From Candidatus Acidiferrales bacterium (GTDB taxonomy: Bacteria > Acidobacteriota > Terriglobia > Acidoferrales > UBA7541), in contig JASHYE010000367.1 in the NCBI GenBank assembly GCA_030043155.1, positions 1 to 22,801 on the forward strand: a DNA stretch of 22,801 nt, written 5' to 3'. The position numbers and the translations under genes were made by a program. Shown here piece by piece: positions 15,352 through 22,801 of the stretch (position 1 is its first letter; each line of letters begins with the position of its first letter). The notes beneath the pieces were generated by a model. It did no database searches. It was not told the DNA's origin and saw only the letters and a program-made list of their open reading frames with translations.

Positions 15352-18300
15352 CTAGAAGGTGATCTGCAATCCCGCCTTCAGAGTGCGGGGACTATCGCCA
15401 AACTGCTGCGGTGTTCCAAATCCCGCATCAAAAGAGTCGACGCCAGCGTCCTCAATAAATGGATCGACACTCGAGTAGTTTGGATGGTTGAAGGCATTCA
15501 GCATATCCAGGCGAGCCTGGAGATTGACGCGCTCGCTGAATTTGAAGGTCCTGAATACCGTCATGTTCGCAATGTTGGTATGGAAGTCGCGGCCACTGTT
15601 GCGTGCGATGTTCCCGTAAGGCGTGTTGAAAATACCGTCAGCCGTGATCCCGTTTACGATATAACGCACTTGACTATTTGACACCGTGTTGGTCGCCCCC
15701 GTGGTATTGACGGTGTTGAAATTAAGTAGCGTATTCGCCGCCAAGCCGCATCCGTCGCCGTAAACCAAGCAAGCATCACCAGCGTAGATACCTACCGAGT
15801 TTGCCGGAGCGGAGGGATTGCCGAGGAAAGGACGGGCAGTCTCCTCCAGACCACCAAAGTCGTTGTTGGCCAAATCGAAGGCGCTATCGTATACCCCTGC
15901 TCCTTGGCCTGCGGCTTCATATGACAAGGTGTTTAGCACGACCTGAGATGGCGTATACGTCTGCCCGGAAACGAGCTGATAGGCAAGTCCTACAGACCAT
16001 CCTCCCAACGCGTGACCGATAACGCCATGTTGCGTGCGATACAGTGGGACATTCCAGAAACCTTGCACCGTGAATTGCTGCGGGAAGTCAAGGCCGGACA
16101 GACCATGTTCGGCGGTTGTGACGTTAAAAGGATCCTGCGCAAAAGAAAGCGTGGTACCACCCGCCCCTGTAGAATATGTCTCTGAGGCGTTGTCGGTCGT
16201 TTTGCTCCATGTGTAGTTTCCTACAAGAGTGAGCTGATTGTTGAAGAGATTATTGACACGGACTTCGTTCTGGACGGCCTCGTAATCCGAATAGGCCGTA
16301 TTCTCGAACTCATCCAGAATTCCTTCGTTGCAATTTTCACGGCCGCTTGCGTTCGCAACAACCGGACCATTGGCGGAGCCGACTGGGCCCAAGCAGGGCG
16401 TGACCCCGGCCGGAACCGCATTGGGAAAGTCCACGGAGAGACCCGAGACGCAGGTACCAGTATCGCCCGTCCCGAGACTGATATCCGTATTGCAGACGAG
16501 CGGGTTGGCATTGTCCTGCTGGAACAAATTGATCGCGTGGTTACCTACGTAGCGACTCTCCACAACCAAGTGAGGAGTGAACTGCCGCTGGATTCCAAGA
16601 GACCACTCCCTGACCTGGTCGGGTTGAAAAGTGCTTGGAATGGTCGTTTGGACCGCTTGCCGAGGATCAGTCGTTCCAATCGGAATGATCGGTGCAAGAT
16701 CCGCGCGAACGGTTGGGCCGATTGGATCGAGCGGCATCGGAAAGGCAGCTGCGTTTATGCCAGACTCTGAGCCTAGAAGCACAAGGGGCGTTGAAGTCGA
16801 CATGTTGATAAAGATGTTGTAGTAGGACGGATCAACCGTGTTTCGGAAGCCGCCTCGGATTACCGTCTTCCCGTTCCCGGTCAGCCAGCTGGCTGCGCGA
16901 GGAGTCCAGGCAAAGCCGACACTTTCGCCGAACAGATCGTTCTTCGGCGGGAAGGTCGGGAATGTTCTGACTGAGAGCGGCAGCGATGGATCGAATAGCG
17001 GATTCGGACCGGTCTCATTCGCCGTAGTGATTTGATTGAACAGGTTCTCCGGTGAACCGAAGTAAGTCCAAGTAAGACCCAAATTGAGAGTCAGATTGCT
17101 CTTGAGCTTGTAATCGTCGCCGGCATACAAGAACAGGTCGTGCTCGCGGAAGTCGAGGACAGGATTGCCAGTGCCGACTTCAACAGCATCCGGCGTGTTC
17201 GCTGCAACCGCGTCCCAGTTGGCGAAAGTAAAGCCCCCGTTGATGTAGGGGAAGAAGGTGTTTATGGTTCGCTGATAGGTATAGTTGACTCCAGCCTTCC
17301 ATTCGCTCTTGCCTTGCAGCCAACTCCAGTTGTCCTGCCCCTGCCAGGTGCTGAGAATACGGGACTGCGGAATATTCGTTGGAGGTCCGAATCCCTGAAA
17401 GGGTATACCTGTTGAGGAACGCCCCTGAATGGTTACGTTGGTTAGCGCATTGGCCAGGTCGCCGGCTCCCGGTACCGTGTTGCCGAGAGAGTTTGTGCCG
17501 AAGTCAATGTTGGCGCGGCTGAAACCGATGCGGAAATCATTCACCATGGTGGAGCTGAACGTGTGAGTTTCGTCGAGAAGAATTGTCTGAGTCAGCGAAG
17601 GAATGTTAAAGGGATAGCCCTCGGCCACATCATCGTCATCGAAGTCGATTTCCTTCTGGAACATATAACGCCCAAAGAAACGGTCGGTGTCGTTAACAAC
17701 CGCGTCCATGCGGTAGTCCCAGTCATATTCGTGGCTTCCGTCGGGAGCTACGCGTTCTGGCTCCGCGAACGGCACATTCGAACACGTGGTACCGCCAGCG
17801 CTTATCGTCTGCGCGTTCGCAGCTATGAGCGTCCCTGGCCCTGGCTGTGGATTGAAGGCGCCGATCGCGAACGCTGCGTACTTGTTGAAATCCGCGACTG
17901 CAGCGCTGTTCGGAAAGCAAGCTTGCAACTGACCAAGTCCCGCCGCAGTCGGAGTGAGGGCGCCATCCTCAAAAACGCCAGTCGAGGAGACTATTTCATT
18001 GTCGAAACCGCCGAAGACGAACAGATGGTTTTTCCAAATTGGCCCGCCGATTCCGCCGCCGGTAAACTCATCATTGAATCGGGGCGGACCGGTAAGGTCC
18101 TCAAAGTAGATTTGCTGGTTGCTCAGCGCGTCGACATAATTATTGGATTCCGTACCCAGAATCGTGCCGTGCCAGGCATTGGTCCCCGATTTAGTGATCT
18201 CGTTCACCACGCTTCCAGAGTTGCGTCCATATTCAGGACCGAAGTTATCGGTAATGATCTGGTACTCCTGCACGAACAGGGGGCTCGAGACGAAAAAGCT

Positions 18301-18945
18301 TGGGCCGGCGACGGAGTTGTCATTGTTGTTCTGCCCGTCAATCTGCTGATCGTTAAAGCGCCCGCGAAGACCATTGGAAGAGAAGTTCGGGCCGTTGCCG
18401 TTGGAGAAGCTTTGATCGCGCTCCATATTGACGCCGGGCAAATAGACAGCCATGTTGTCCAGTCCGGCGTTGGCGTTCAATCCGGGGAAATTTGTCAGAT
18501 CCGTGTTGGTGAAGGCCGTGCTCACCTGAGCCTGCGTGCTCTCAATCAGAGGCGGAGCGCCGGAAACCTCGACAGTTGTACTCGCCGATCCGACTGTAAG
18601 CTTGATTGAACCTAACCCGTGATCAGTTGCTACCGTCACCGGAATACCGGACTGCGTGACGGTCTGAAAACCGGATTTGGTGACGGTGACGTTGTAATTG
18701 CCAACCGCCAACCCAGCCAAAAGAAAGGATCCCGACGACGTTGTCGTCGCATTTGCGGTCGCGTTCGTTGCAGTATTTATCGCAGTGACGGTTGCTCCGG
18801 CGATAACAGCACCTGTTGAGTCAACAACAGTGCCCGAAATCGAGCCGTTTGCCACCTGTGCAGCCGCCGGTCGAGCAACCAGGAACATGCACAAGAAGAG
18901 CCCGGCAAAACCTACGACCAGCCTGCGAATACAATTCAGCGCCAT
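15352..18945 (-). CDS. Oar-like TonB-dependent outer-membrane receptor
   Basis: This is a very large outer-membrane transporter of 1197 residues. It has a signal peptide (cut near AAA-Q at 29/30), an N-terminal carboxypeptidase-regulatory-like Ig-type domain (about 32-115, GSISGTVVDSTGAVIAGATV), a plug domain with GLRGRFNDQQIDGQNNNDNS and NSGSVVNEITKSGTN, then a long barrel. It ends with an aromatic Phe, as expected for BAM-dependent assembly. Such receptors are abundant in Acidobacteriota and are thought to take up glycans, peptides or other large compounds; the substrate is unknown. I see no clear TonB box. AAAGGAG at good spacing selects the ATG at 18945 over the in-frame start at 18978, which would extend upstream of the signal peptide. 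The gene stands alone between a sigma-54-like promoter and a terminator. Confidence 0.93.
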   Translation of the reverse strand: MALNCIRRLVVGFAGLFLCMFLVARPAAAQVANGSISGTVVDSTGAVIAGATVTAINTATNATANATTTSSGSFLLAGLAVGNYNVTVTKSGFQTVTQSGIPVTVATDHGLGSIKLTVGSASTTVEVSGAPPLIESTQAQVSTAFTNTDLTNFPGLNANAGLDNMAVYLPGVNMERDQSFSNGNGPNFSSNGLRGRFNDQQIDGQNNNDNSVAGPSFFVSSPLFVQEYQIITDNFGPEYGRNSGSVVNEITKSGTNAWHGTILGTESNNYVDALSNQQIYFEDLTGPPRFNDEFTGGGIGGPIWKNHLFVFGGFDNEIVSSTGVFEDGALTPTAAGLGQLQACFPNSAAVADFNKYAAFAIGAFNPQPGPGTLIAANAQTISAGGTTCSNVPFAEPERVAPDGSHEYDWDYRMDAVVNDTDRFFGRYMFQKEIDFDDDDVAEGYPFNIPSLTQTILLDETHTFSSTMVNDFRIGFSRANIDFGTNSLGNTVPGAGDLANALTNVTIQGRSSTGIPFQGFGPPTNIPQSRILSTWQGQDNWSWLQGKSEWKAGVNYTYQRTINTFFPYINGGFTFANWDAVAANTPDAVEVGTGNPVLDFREHDLFLYAGDDYKLKSNLTLNLGLTWTYFGSPENLFNQITTANETGPNPLFDPSLPLSVRTFPTFPPKNDLFGESVGFAWTPRAASWLTGNGKTVIRGGFRNTVDPSYYNIFINMSTSTPLVLLGSESGINAAAFPMPLDPIGPTVRADLAPIIPIGTTDPRQAVQTTIPSTFQPDQVREWSLGIQRQFTPHLVVESRYVGNHAINLFQQDNANPLVCNTDISLGTGDTGTCVSGLSVDFPNAVPAGVTPCLGPVGSANGPVVANASGRENCNEGILDEFENTAYSDYEAVQNEVRVNNLFNNQLTLVGNYTWSKTTDNASETYSTGAGGTTLSFAQDPFNVTTAEHGLSGLDFPQQFTVQGFWNVPLYRTQHGVIGHALGGWSVGLAYQLVSGQTYTPSQVVLNTLSYEAAGQGAGVYDSAFDLANNDFGGLEETARPFLGNPSAPANSVGIYAGDACLVYGDGCGLAANTLLNFNTVNTTGATNTVSNSQVRYIVNGITADGIFNTPYGNIARNSGRDFHTNIANMTVFRTFKFSERVNLQARLDMLNAFNHPNYSSVDPFIEDAGVDSFDAGFGTPQQFGDSPRTLKAGLQITF

Positions 18946-18980
18946 CTGACACTCCTTTAAATTGAAGTACGCAGTCACCT

Positions 18981-18997
18981 AGCAGGACGCATGCCAA
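18981..18997 (-). promoter_or_regulatory. Sigma-54-like (-24/-12) promoter of the TonB receptor
   Basis: On the minus strand the sequence reads TTGGCATGCGTCCTGCT. GG (-24) and GC (-12) are separated by exactly 10 bases, and it differs from TGGCACG-N4-TTGC at two positions. Transcription would start near 18970, leaving a leader of about 25 bases that contains AAAGGAG before the ATG at 18945. The geometry is right, but no activator gene is seen here. Confidence 0.5.
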
Positions 18998-19023
18998 ATT
19001 CGGATCGGCGTGCCAAATTCGGA
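18992..19023. repeat. Two identical 13-base direct repeats before the TonB receptor
   Basis: TGCCAAATTCGGA occurs at 18992-19004 and 19011-19023, starting 19 bases apart. The inner copy overlaps the -24 half of the proposed sigma-54 promoter. The pair may bind a regulator in tandem, or may be a small duplication of the promoter's upstream half. Confidence 0.7.
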
Positions 19024-19380
19024 CACGCATGTCGGCATTCGTAAGTCACTAAAAGGCTTCCGTTTACACAGCCTGGACTGTCAGGCAAATGTGATTCTCA
19101 TATACTATATATGTCGTATATATGAAAACTAATAAAAATAGATTGAAACCTGTATTTTGAGACCTGGAAATGAGTGAATGCCTCGGTTTATCTGCGGCCC
19201 CAACAGGCAGCGCCGCGTCGGCACTACTTGGCACGATCTCAACCCCACTCGGAGTACGCACCAACCAAAACCCATCAACACATCCGAGAAAGAGATTACT
19301 GCGAAGTTTCGAATCTCGGCCCTTTTTCTCTCAGGGCCGCAGAGTTTTTGAATTAGAATCGCGGCGCTTAACAAACACCA

Positions 19381-19386
19381 AGGAGG
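19381..19386 (+). promoter_or_regulatory. Ribosome-binding site AGGAGG that fixes the amidohydrolase start
   Basis: A perfect AGGAGG lies five bases before the ATG at 19392, and that ATG opens a signal peptide. This rules out the longer frame that begins at 19170. Confidence 0.9.
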
Positions 19387-19391
19387 CTGGA

Positions 19392-20735
19392 ATGCGCCGC
19401 GCATTGCTATTTGTTGCCCTTTTGATGATAGCCGGCGTGCCTGGACTGGCTCGCACGGCTGCCGCTCAGGATCCGGAGAGCGTGTACATCCGCGCCGGCA
19501 GGCTGCTGGACGTACACTCCGGCCACGTGCTGCAGAACATGGTGATCGTGGTTGACGGCGACAACATCGATCGCGTGGCGGAAGCCGATGAAGTCACAAT
19601 CCCGGCAAGCGCCAGCGTCATTGACCTCTCGAATGCGTTTGTGCTGCCCGGACTCATCGACGCACACGAGCACATTTTTCTCACTGGTGAGGACGACGGC
19701 CGTTACGACGAGCAGCTCCTCAAAGAGTCATTTCAATACCGCACGATCGAAGCCATCAAAAATGCCTGGCGTGATCTGGATGCGGGATTCACCACAATGC
19801 GCGATTGCGAAACAGAAGGAGCGATGTACAGCGATGTGGACGTGAAGACGGCCATTGACCGCGGACTCATTGCCGGACCGCGTCTCGAAGTAGCAACGCG
19901 CGCGCTCTCAACAACCGGCGGGTATCCGCTCGAGGGCTATTCGCCCGAGGTGACCGTGCCTAGCGGCGTCCAAATTGTCGACGGCCCCGAAGAAGCACGG
20001 AAAGCCGTGCGGGAACAGATCAAGTTCGGTGCGGATTTCATCAAGGTCTACGGCACGCACAAATTTTACTTTGAAGATGACAAGCTTGTGAGCATCCCAA
20101 CGTTCGATTTAGATGAATTGAAAGCTATCGTGGACGAAGCGCACGCAGAAGGACGAAAGGTAGCGTGCCACGCTTATGGCGATCCCGGGTTGCACAATTG
20201 CATCGTGGCGGGAGTCGATTCCATCGAGCACGGACTCGACTTGAGCGATGACGATATTCGCGAAATGAAGGCGCGCGGCACGTGGCTATGTCCGACACTC
20301 TACGCTTACATCACGATAGAGCAGGAAGATTTGAAGGAATCCGATGGAGCGGTGAGCCGCGCCAGCGTGCACGAAATCAGCTTCAAGAAGGCGCTTACCG
20401 CAGGCATCAAAATTGCCTTTGGAACCGACGCCGGACCATTTCCGCACGGCACGCAAGCAAAGGAATTCGAGTATATGGTGAAGTACGGAATGAGCCCGTT
20501 GCAAGCGATTCAAGCGGCGACGATCGATGCGGCCGAACTGATGGATTATTCGCAGGAGCACTGGTCGAAAGAAGTCGGCGCGGTTGATCCGGACAAATAC
20601 GCGGACATCATCGCGGTCCAAGGCAATCCGCTCGACGACGTCACTCAGCTCGAGCACGTGAGATTCGTAATGAAGGGCGGAGTTGTGTACAAGAACGATT
20701 TCGTCTCCCCGCCGGTGGACAAACTCACGCAGTAA
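19392..20735 (+). CDS. Secreted metal-dependent amidohydrolase (imidazolonepropionase/prolidase-like)
   Basis: This is a TIM-barrel hydrolase of 447 residues that cleaves amide-type bonds in the periplasm. A signal peptide (1-25, cut near AAA-Q) is followed by the beta-sandwich start (VYIRAGRLLDVHSGHVLQ) and then the metal-binding barrel. Visible ligands are H92-x-H94 in DAHEH, K218 in FIKVYGT (probable carbamylated bridge), H260 in CHAYG, H280 in IEHGLD and D346 in GTDAG, a set expected for a two-metal centre. The C-terminus returns to the sandwich (KYADIIAVQGNPLDD, VMKGGVVYKN). Close relatives include peptidases acting on Xaa-Pro or N-acyl amino acids; the substrate is unknown. It diverges from the TonB receptor, so a shared diet is possible but unproven. 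It converges with hemL 18 bases away. Confidence 0.9.
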   Translation: MRRALLFVALLMIAGVPGLARTAAAQDPESVYIRAGRLLDVHSGHVLQNMVIVVDGDNIDRVAEADEVTIPASASVIDLSNAFVLPGLIDAHEHIFLTGEDDGRYDEQLLKESFQYRTIEAIKNAWRDLDAGFTTMRDCETEGAMYSDVDVKTAIDRGLIAGPRLEVATRALSTTGGYPLEGYSPEVTVPSGVQIVDGPEEARKAVREQIKFGADFIKVYGTHKFYFEDDKLVSIPTFDLDELKAIVDEAHAEGRKVACHAYGDPGLHNCIVAGVDSIEHGLDLSDDDIREMKARGTWLCPTLYAYITIEQEDLKESDGAVSRASVHEISFKKALTAGIKIAFGTDAGPFPHGTQAKEFEYMVKYGMSPLQAIQAATIDAAELMDYSQEHWSKEVGAVDPDKYADIIAVQGNPLDDVTQLEHVRFVMKGGVVYKNDFVSPPVDKLTQ

Positions 20736-20753
20736 AGATTCTGGCTGGCCGAA

Positions 20754-22070
20754 TCAGGTGCGTGCGGCGGCGAGAGTTTCCAGCGATTCTTTCACGGCGG
20801 AAAGCGCAAGGCCCAAATCCGTTTCAGTGTGCGCTGCCGAAACGAAAAGCGCTTCAAACTGTGACGGCGCCAGCAGGATGCCGCGCTCGAACATCGCGCG
20901 GAAAAACGCGGCGTAGTGTTGCGTATCCGATTTTTTCGCGTCCGCATAGTTCTCGACCGGCTGCGAAGTGAAAAACAATGTGGCAAGGCTTCCGGTGGAA
21001 TTCAGGCGCGCCGCCACGTCGGATGCGCTGATTATCGCTCGAAGCTCGCGCGTGAATCTTTCGGCGCGAGCATTCAAATCCGAATAAAAATCGGGCGTTT
21101 CCAGAATTTTTAACGCTTCAATTCCTGCGCGCATTGCGAGCGGATTTCCCGAAAGCGTTCCGGCCTGATAGACCGCGCCAAGCGGCGCAACATGGTTCAT
21201 GATTTCCGCGCGGCCACCATACGCAGCTACAGGCAATCCTCCTCCGATAATTTTTCCGAGAGTCGTAAGGTCCGGCGTTACGCCCTGCAATGTTTGCGCT
21301 CCGCCGTAGCAGAACCGGAATCCGGTGATGACTTCATCAAAAATCAGCAGCGAGCCAGCGCGCTCCGTAATCTCCCGCAGACCGAAAAGAAATCCCGGCG
21401 CGGGAAGCACGACGCCCATGTTCGCCGCGACAGGCTCCACGATTACGGCAGCGATTTTCTTTCGATGCGCGGCAAATATTTTTTCCACCTTAGCCAAATC
21501 GTTGTAAGGGGCATTCAAAGTAAGTGCGGCCAGCGCTTGCGGGACTCCCGGACTTGATGCGATTCCTAGAGTTGCGAGGCCTGAGCCTGCTTCGGAGAGA
21601 AAACTGTCTGCGTGTCCGTGGTAACAGCCTTCAAATTTGAGAATCAAATCCCGCCTGGTAAAAGCGCGCGCTAGCCGAATGGCGGACATCGTCGCTTCGG
21701 TGCCGGAACTGACGAAGCGCAGCTTCTCGATGGAAGGAATAGCGCGTTTGATGCGTTCCGCGAGCTCGACTTCGAGTTCCGTCGTTGCGCCGAAGCTGGT
21801 TCCGCGCGCCGCTTGTTCCTGAATGGCCGCGGTAATTGCAGGATGCGCGTGGCCCAAAATCAACGCGCCCCACGAGCCAATGAAATCGATGTATTCGCAG
21901 CCATCCGCATCCCATAGGCGCGCGCCTTTGCTGCGCTCGATAACCAAAGGTTCAAGGCCGACGGATTTGAACGCGCGCACAGGACTGTTCACGCCGCCGA
22001 CTAAAGATTCGCCAGCCCGGCGCAAGATTTCCTGCGATCGCTGCGTTTTCTTGGTGGAAGCAGAGCCCAT
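20754..22070 (-). CDS. hemL: Glutamate-1-semialdehyde 2,1-aminomutase
   Basis: This PLP enzyme converts glutamate-1-semialdehyde to 5-aminolevulinate in the C5 route of tetrapyrrole synthesis, in the cytoplasm. Its 438 residues match the family length. Signatures are GGVNSPVRAFKSVG at the N-terminus, VSSGTEATMSA (120-130, phosphate binding), GCYHGHADSFL (148-158), FDEVITGFR with Asp245 for the pyridine nitrogen, and TLGKIIGGGLPVAAYGG, where Lys273 forms the Schiff base. GTLSGNPLAM follows. The gene starts 11 bases after the hemB stop, so the two are very likely co-transcribed and perhaps coupled; the ribosome site (GAGAA) is modest. The pairing with hemB strongly supports HemL over other class-III aminotransferases. 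Confidence 0.96.
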   Translation of the reverse strand: MGSASTKKTQRSQEILRRAGESLVGGVNSPVRAFKSVGLEPLVIERSKGARLWDADGCEYIDFIGSWGALILGHAHPAITAAIQEQAARGTSFGATTELEVELAERIKRAIPSIEKLRFVSSGTEATMSAIRLARAFTRRDLILKFEGCYHGHADSFLSEAGSGLATLGIASSPGVPQALAALTLNAPYNDLAKVEKIFAAHRKKIAAVIVEPVAANMGVVLPAPGFLFGLREITERAGSLLIFDEVITGFRFCYGGAQTLQGVTPDLTTLGKIIGGGLPVAAYGGRAEIMNHVAPLGAVYQAGTLSGNPLAMRAGIEALKILETPDFYSDLNARAERFTRELRAIISASDVAARLNSTGSLATLFFTSQPVENYADAKKSDTQHYAAFFRAMFERGILLAPSQFEALFVSAAHTETDLGLALSAVKESLETLAAART

Positions 22071-22081
22071 TTGCAGAATTC

Positions 22082-22801
22082 TCAGCAGGCCTTCAGCCAG
22101 CGCGCCACGTCTTTGGCATGGTAGGTCAAAATCATTCCGGCGCCGGCGCGTTCGATCGCAGTGATGATTTCGAGCACCACGCGCTTCTCATCGATCCAGC
22201 CGTTCTGCGCGGCGGCTTTTACCATGGCGTATTCGCCGCTGACGTTGTAGGCGGCCACGGGCACATCAAAAGCCTCGCGCACGCGGCAGATGACGTCGAG
22301 ATACGGCAATGCCGGCTTGACCATAATAATGTCCGCGCCTTCGTCCAAATCGAGTGCCACTTCCTTTAGCGCTTCGCGGACATTCGCCGGATCCATCTGG
22401 TAACTGGCACGATCACCGAATTGCGGAGCAGATTGCGCAGCCTCGCGAAACGGCCCATAGAATCCCGAGCAATATTTCGCGGCATAAGAGAGGATCACCG
22501 TGTCGCTAAAGCCATTCGCATCGAGGCGCTTGCGAATCGCAGCCACGCGGCCATCCATCATGTCCGAAGGCGCCACGATGTGCGCCCCCGTGCGCGCGTG
22601 GGAAAGAGCCATTTCCGCAAGCAGGTCGAGGGTCGGGTCGTTCGCTACCTGTTGGTTCTCGATTACACCACAGTGCCCGTGGCTTGTGTATTCGCAAAGG
22701 CAAACGTCGGTGATCACCACAAGCTCAGGGCGCGCCTTGCGAATCGATTCAATCGCGCGCTGCACCACCCCGGCCGCAATGTAGGCTTCTGTTCCCTTTT
22801 C
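22082..22801 (-). CDS. hemB: Delta-aminolevulinic acid dehydratase (porphobilinogen synthase), C-terminal part
   Basis: This enzyme condenses two 5-aminolevulinate molecules to porphobilinogen in the cytoplasm, using the product of HemL. The visible 239 residues are the C-terminal three-quarters; about 85-90 N-terminal residues lie beyond the right edge. In fragment numbering, C34-L-C36 and C44 ([11 protein letters not shown]) have the spacing of the catalytic zinc site. [17 protein letters not shown] holds one active-site Lys (K109), and [12 protein letters not shown] holds the Schiff-base Lys (K162). [12 protein letters not shown] is also typical. The frame is open to the window end and reads EKGTEAY at the edge, so the gene is cut by the window and not broken. 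The three cysteines point to a zinc-dependent type. Confidence 0.96.
   Translation of the reverse strand, partial: EKGTEAYIAAGVVQRAIESIRKARPELVVITDVCLCEYTSHGHCGVIENQQVANDPTLDLLAEMALSHARTGAHIVAPSDMMDGRVAAIRKRLDANGFSDTVILSYAAKYCSGFYGPFREAAQSAPQFGDRASYQMDPANVREALKEVALDLDEGADIIMVKPALPYLDVICRVREAFDVPVAAYNVSGEYAMVKAAAQNGWIDEKRVVLEIITAIERAGAGMILTYHAKDVARWLKAC

Larger units (their letters stand above)
18946..19391. other. Divergent control region between the TonB receptor and the amidohydrolase
   Basis: This is about 446 bases without a credible gene. From left to right it has the receptor's ribosome site, a sigma-54-like element (18981-18997), two identical 13-base words (18992-19004, 19011-19023), an AT-rich palindromic stretch (19098-19125), a weak hairpin (19317-19339) and the amidohydrolase ribosome site. 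A possible -10 (TAGAAT, 19354-19359) for the amidohydrolase lacks a convincing -35. An in-frame extension of the amidohydrolase to 19170 is not credible protein. Confidence 0.65.

Noticed and set aside
17563..18609. 348-codon open frame on the plus strand
   Set aside because: It is antisense to the TonB receptor, whose protein sequence is clear; there is no ribosome site or recognisable domain.
19228..19243. TTGGCACG resembling a sigma-54 -24 box before the amidohydrolase
   Set aside because: The bases 10 positions after GG are AC, not GC, so the -12 half is missing.
19317..19345. Hairpin CGGCCC/GGGCCG with T-rich bases before the amidohydrolase
   Set aside because: The stem is only 6 bp with an 11-base loop and a poor T tail; no upstream gene on this strand needs a terminator.
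19170..19391. N-terminal extension of the amidohydrolase by 74 codons
   Set aside because: The ATG at 19392 has a perfect AGGAGG and begins a signal peptide; the extension is low-complexity and would bury that signal.
1..22801. CRISPR arrays, tRNA or rRNA genes, insertion sequences with transposase, prophage genes
   Set aside because: I looked for regular repeat-spacer patterns, tRNA-like folds, rRNA words and transposase or phage motifs and saw none.

Overview
The window looks like a chromosomal segment of an Acidobacteriota bacterium, probably close to the Acidobacteriales / Koribacter-Sulfotelmatobacter type. Four things suggest this: a very long Oar-like TonB-dependent receptor with an N-terminal carboxypeptidase-regulatory-like domain, a Ser/Thr kinase fused through one membrane helix to a TolB/WD40-type propeller, an ArsR-VOC-AHSA1 cassette, and a CzcCBA-type efflux operon headed by a small His/Cys protein. 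The lineage is inferred from gene style, not from a marker gene. No rRNA, tRNA, CRISPR array or transposase was found.

Layout. 1-548 (-): N-terminal part of a Wzz/GumC-type chain-length protein, running off the left edge. 549-1149: non-coding, with an imperfect direct repeat. 1150-7068 (+): an efflux operon made of a small CPICH protein, a TolC-like outer-membrane factor, a lipoprotein adaptor and an RND pump. 7071-8406 (-): three translationally coupled genes (ArsR regulator, VOC protein, AHSA1/SRPBCC protein) behind a promoter whose spacer holds a palindrome. 8614-8763: a decayed fragment of a kinase start plus a small hairpin-rich element. 8757-11405 (+): the intact receptor-like kinase. 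11412-13589 (-): a penicillin/AHL-acylase-type gene broken by an in-frame TAG. 13693-14478 (+): an RsuA/RluB-type pseudouridine synthase. 14526-15122 (-): an exported protein of unknown function. 15352-18945 (-): the TonB receptor, with a sigma-54-like promoter upstream and a terminator downstream. 19392-20735 (+): a secreted amidohydrolase. 20754-22070 and 22082-22801 (-): hemL and most of hemB, for tetrapyrrole synthesis.

How the parts work together. The left half exports something across both membranes, most likely divalent metal cations, using all three RND components from one operon. The ArsR cassette is a self-contained regulatory unit. The kinase, acylase, receptor and amidohydrolase suit a soil heterotroph that senses and takes apart external organic compounds, but apart from the operons named above nothing ties them into one pathway. 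hemB-hemL supplies two early steps of heme synthesis.

The window is mostly ordinary. I found no convincing new multi-gene system. The best leads are the amber codon inside the acylase, the apparently leaderless self-regulated arsR promoter, the decayed kinase start with its palindromic insert, and the sigma-54-like promoter with paired 13-base repeats before the TonB receptor.
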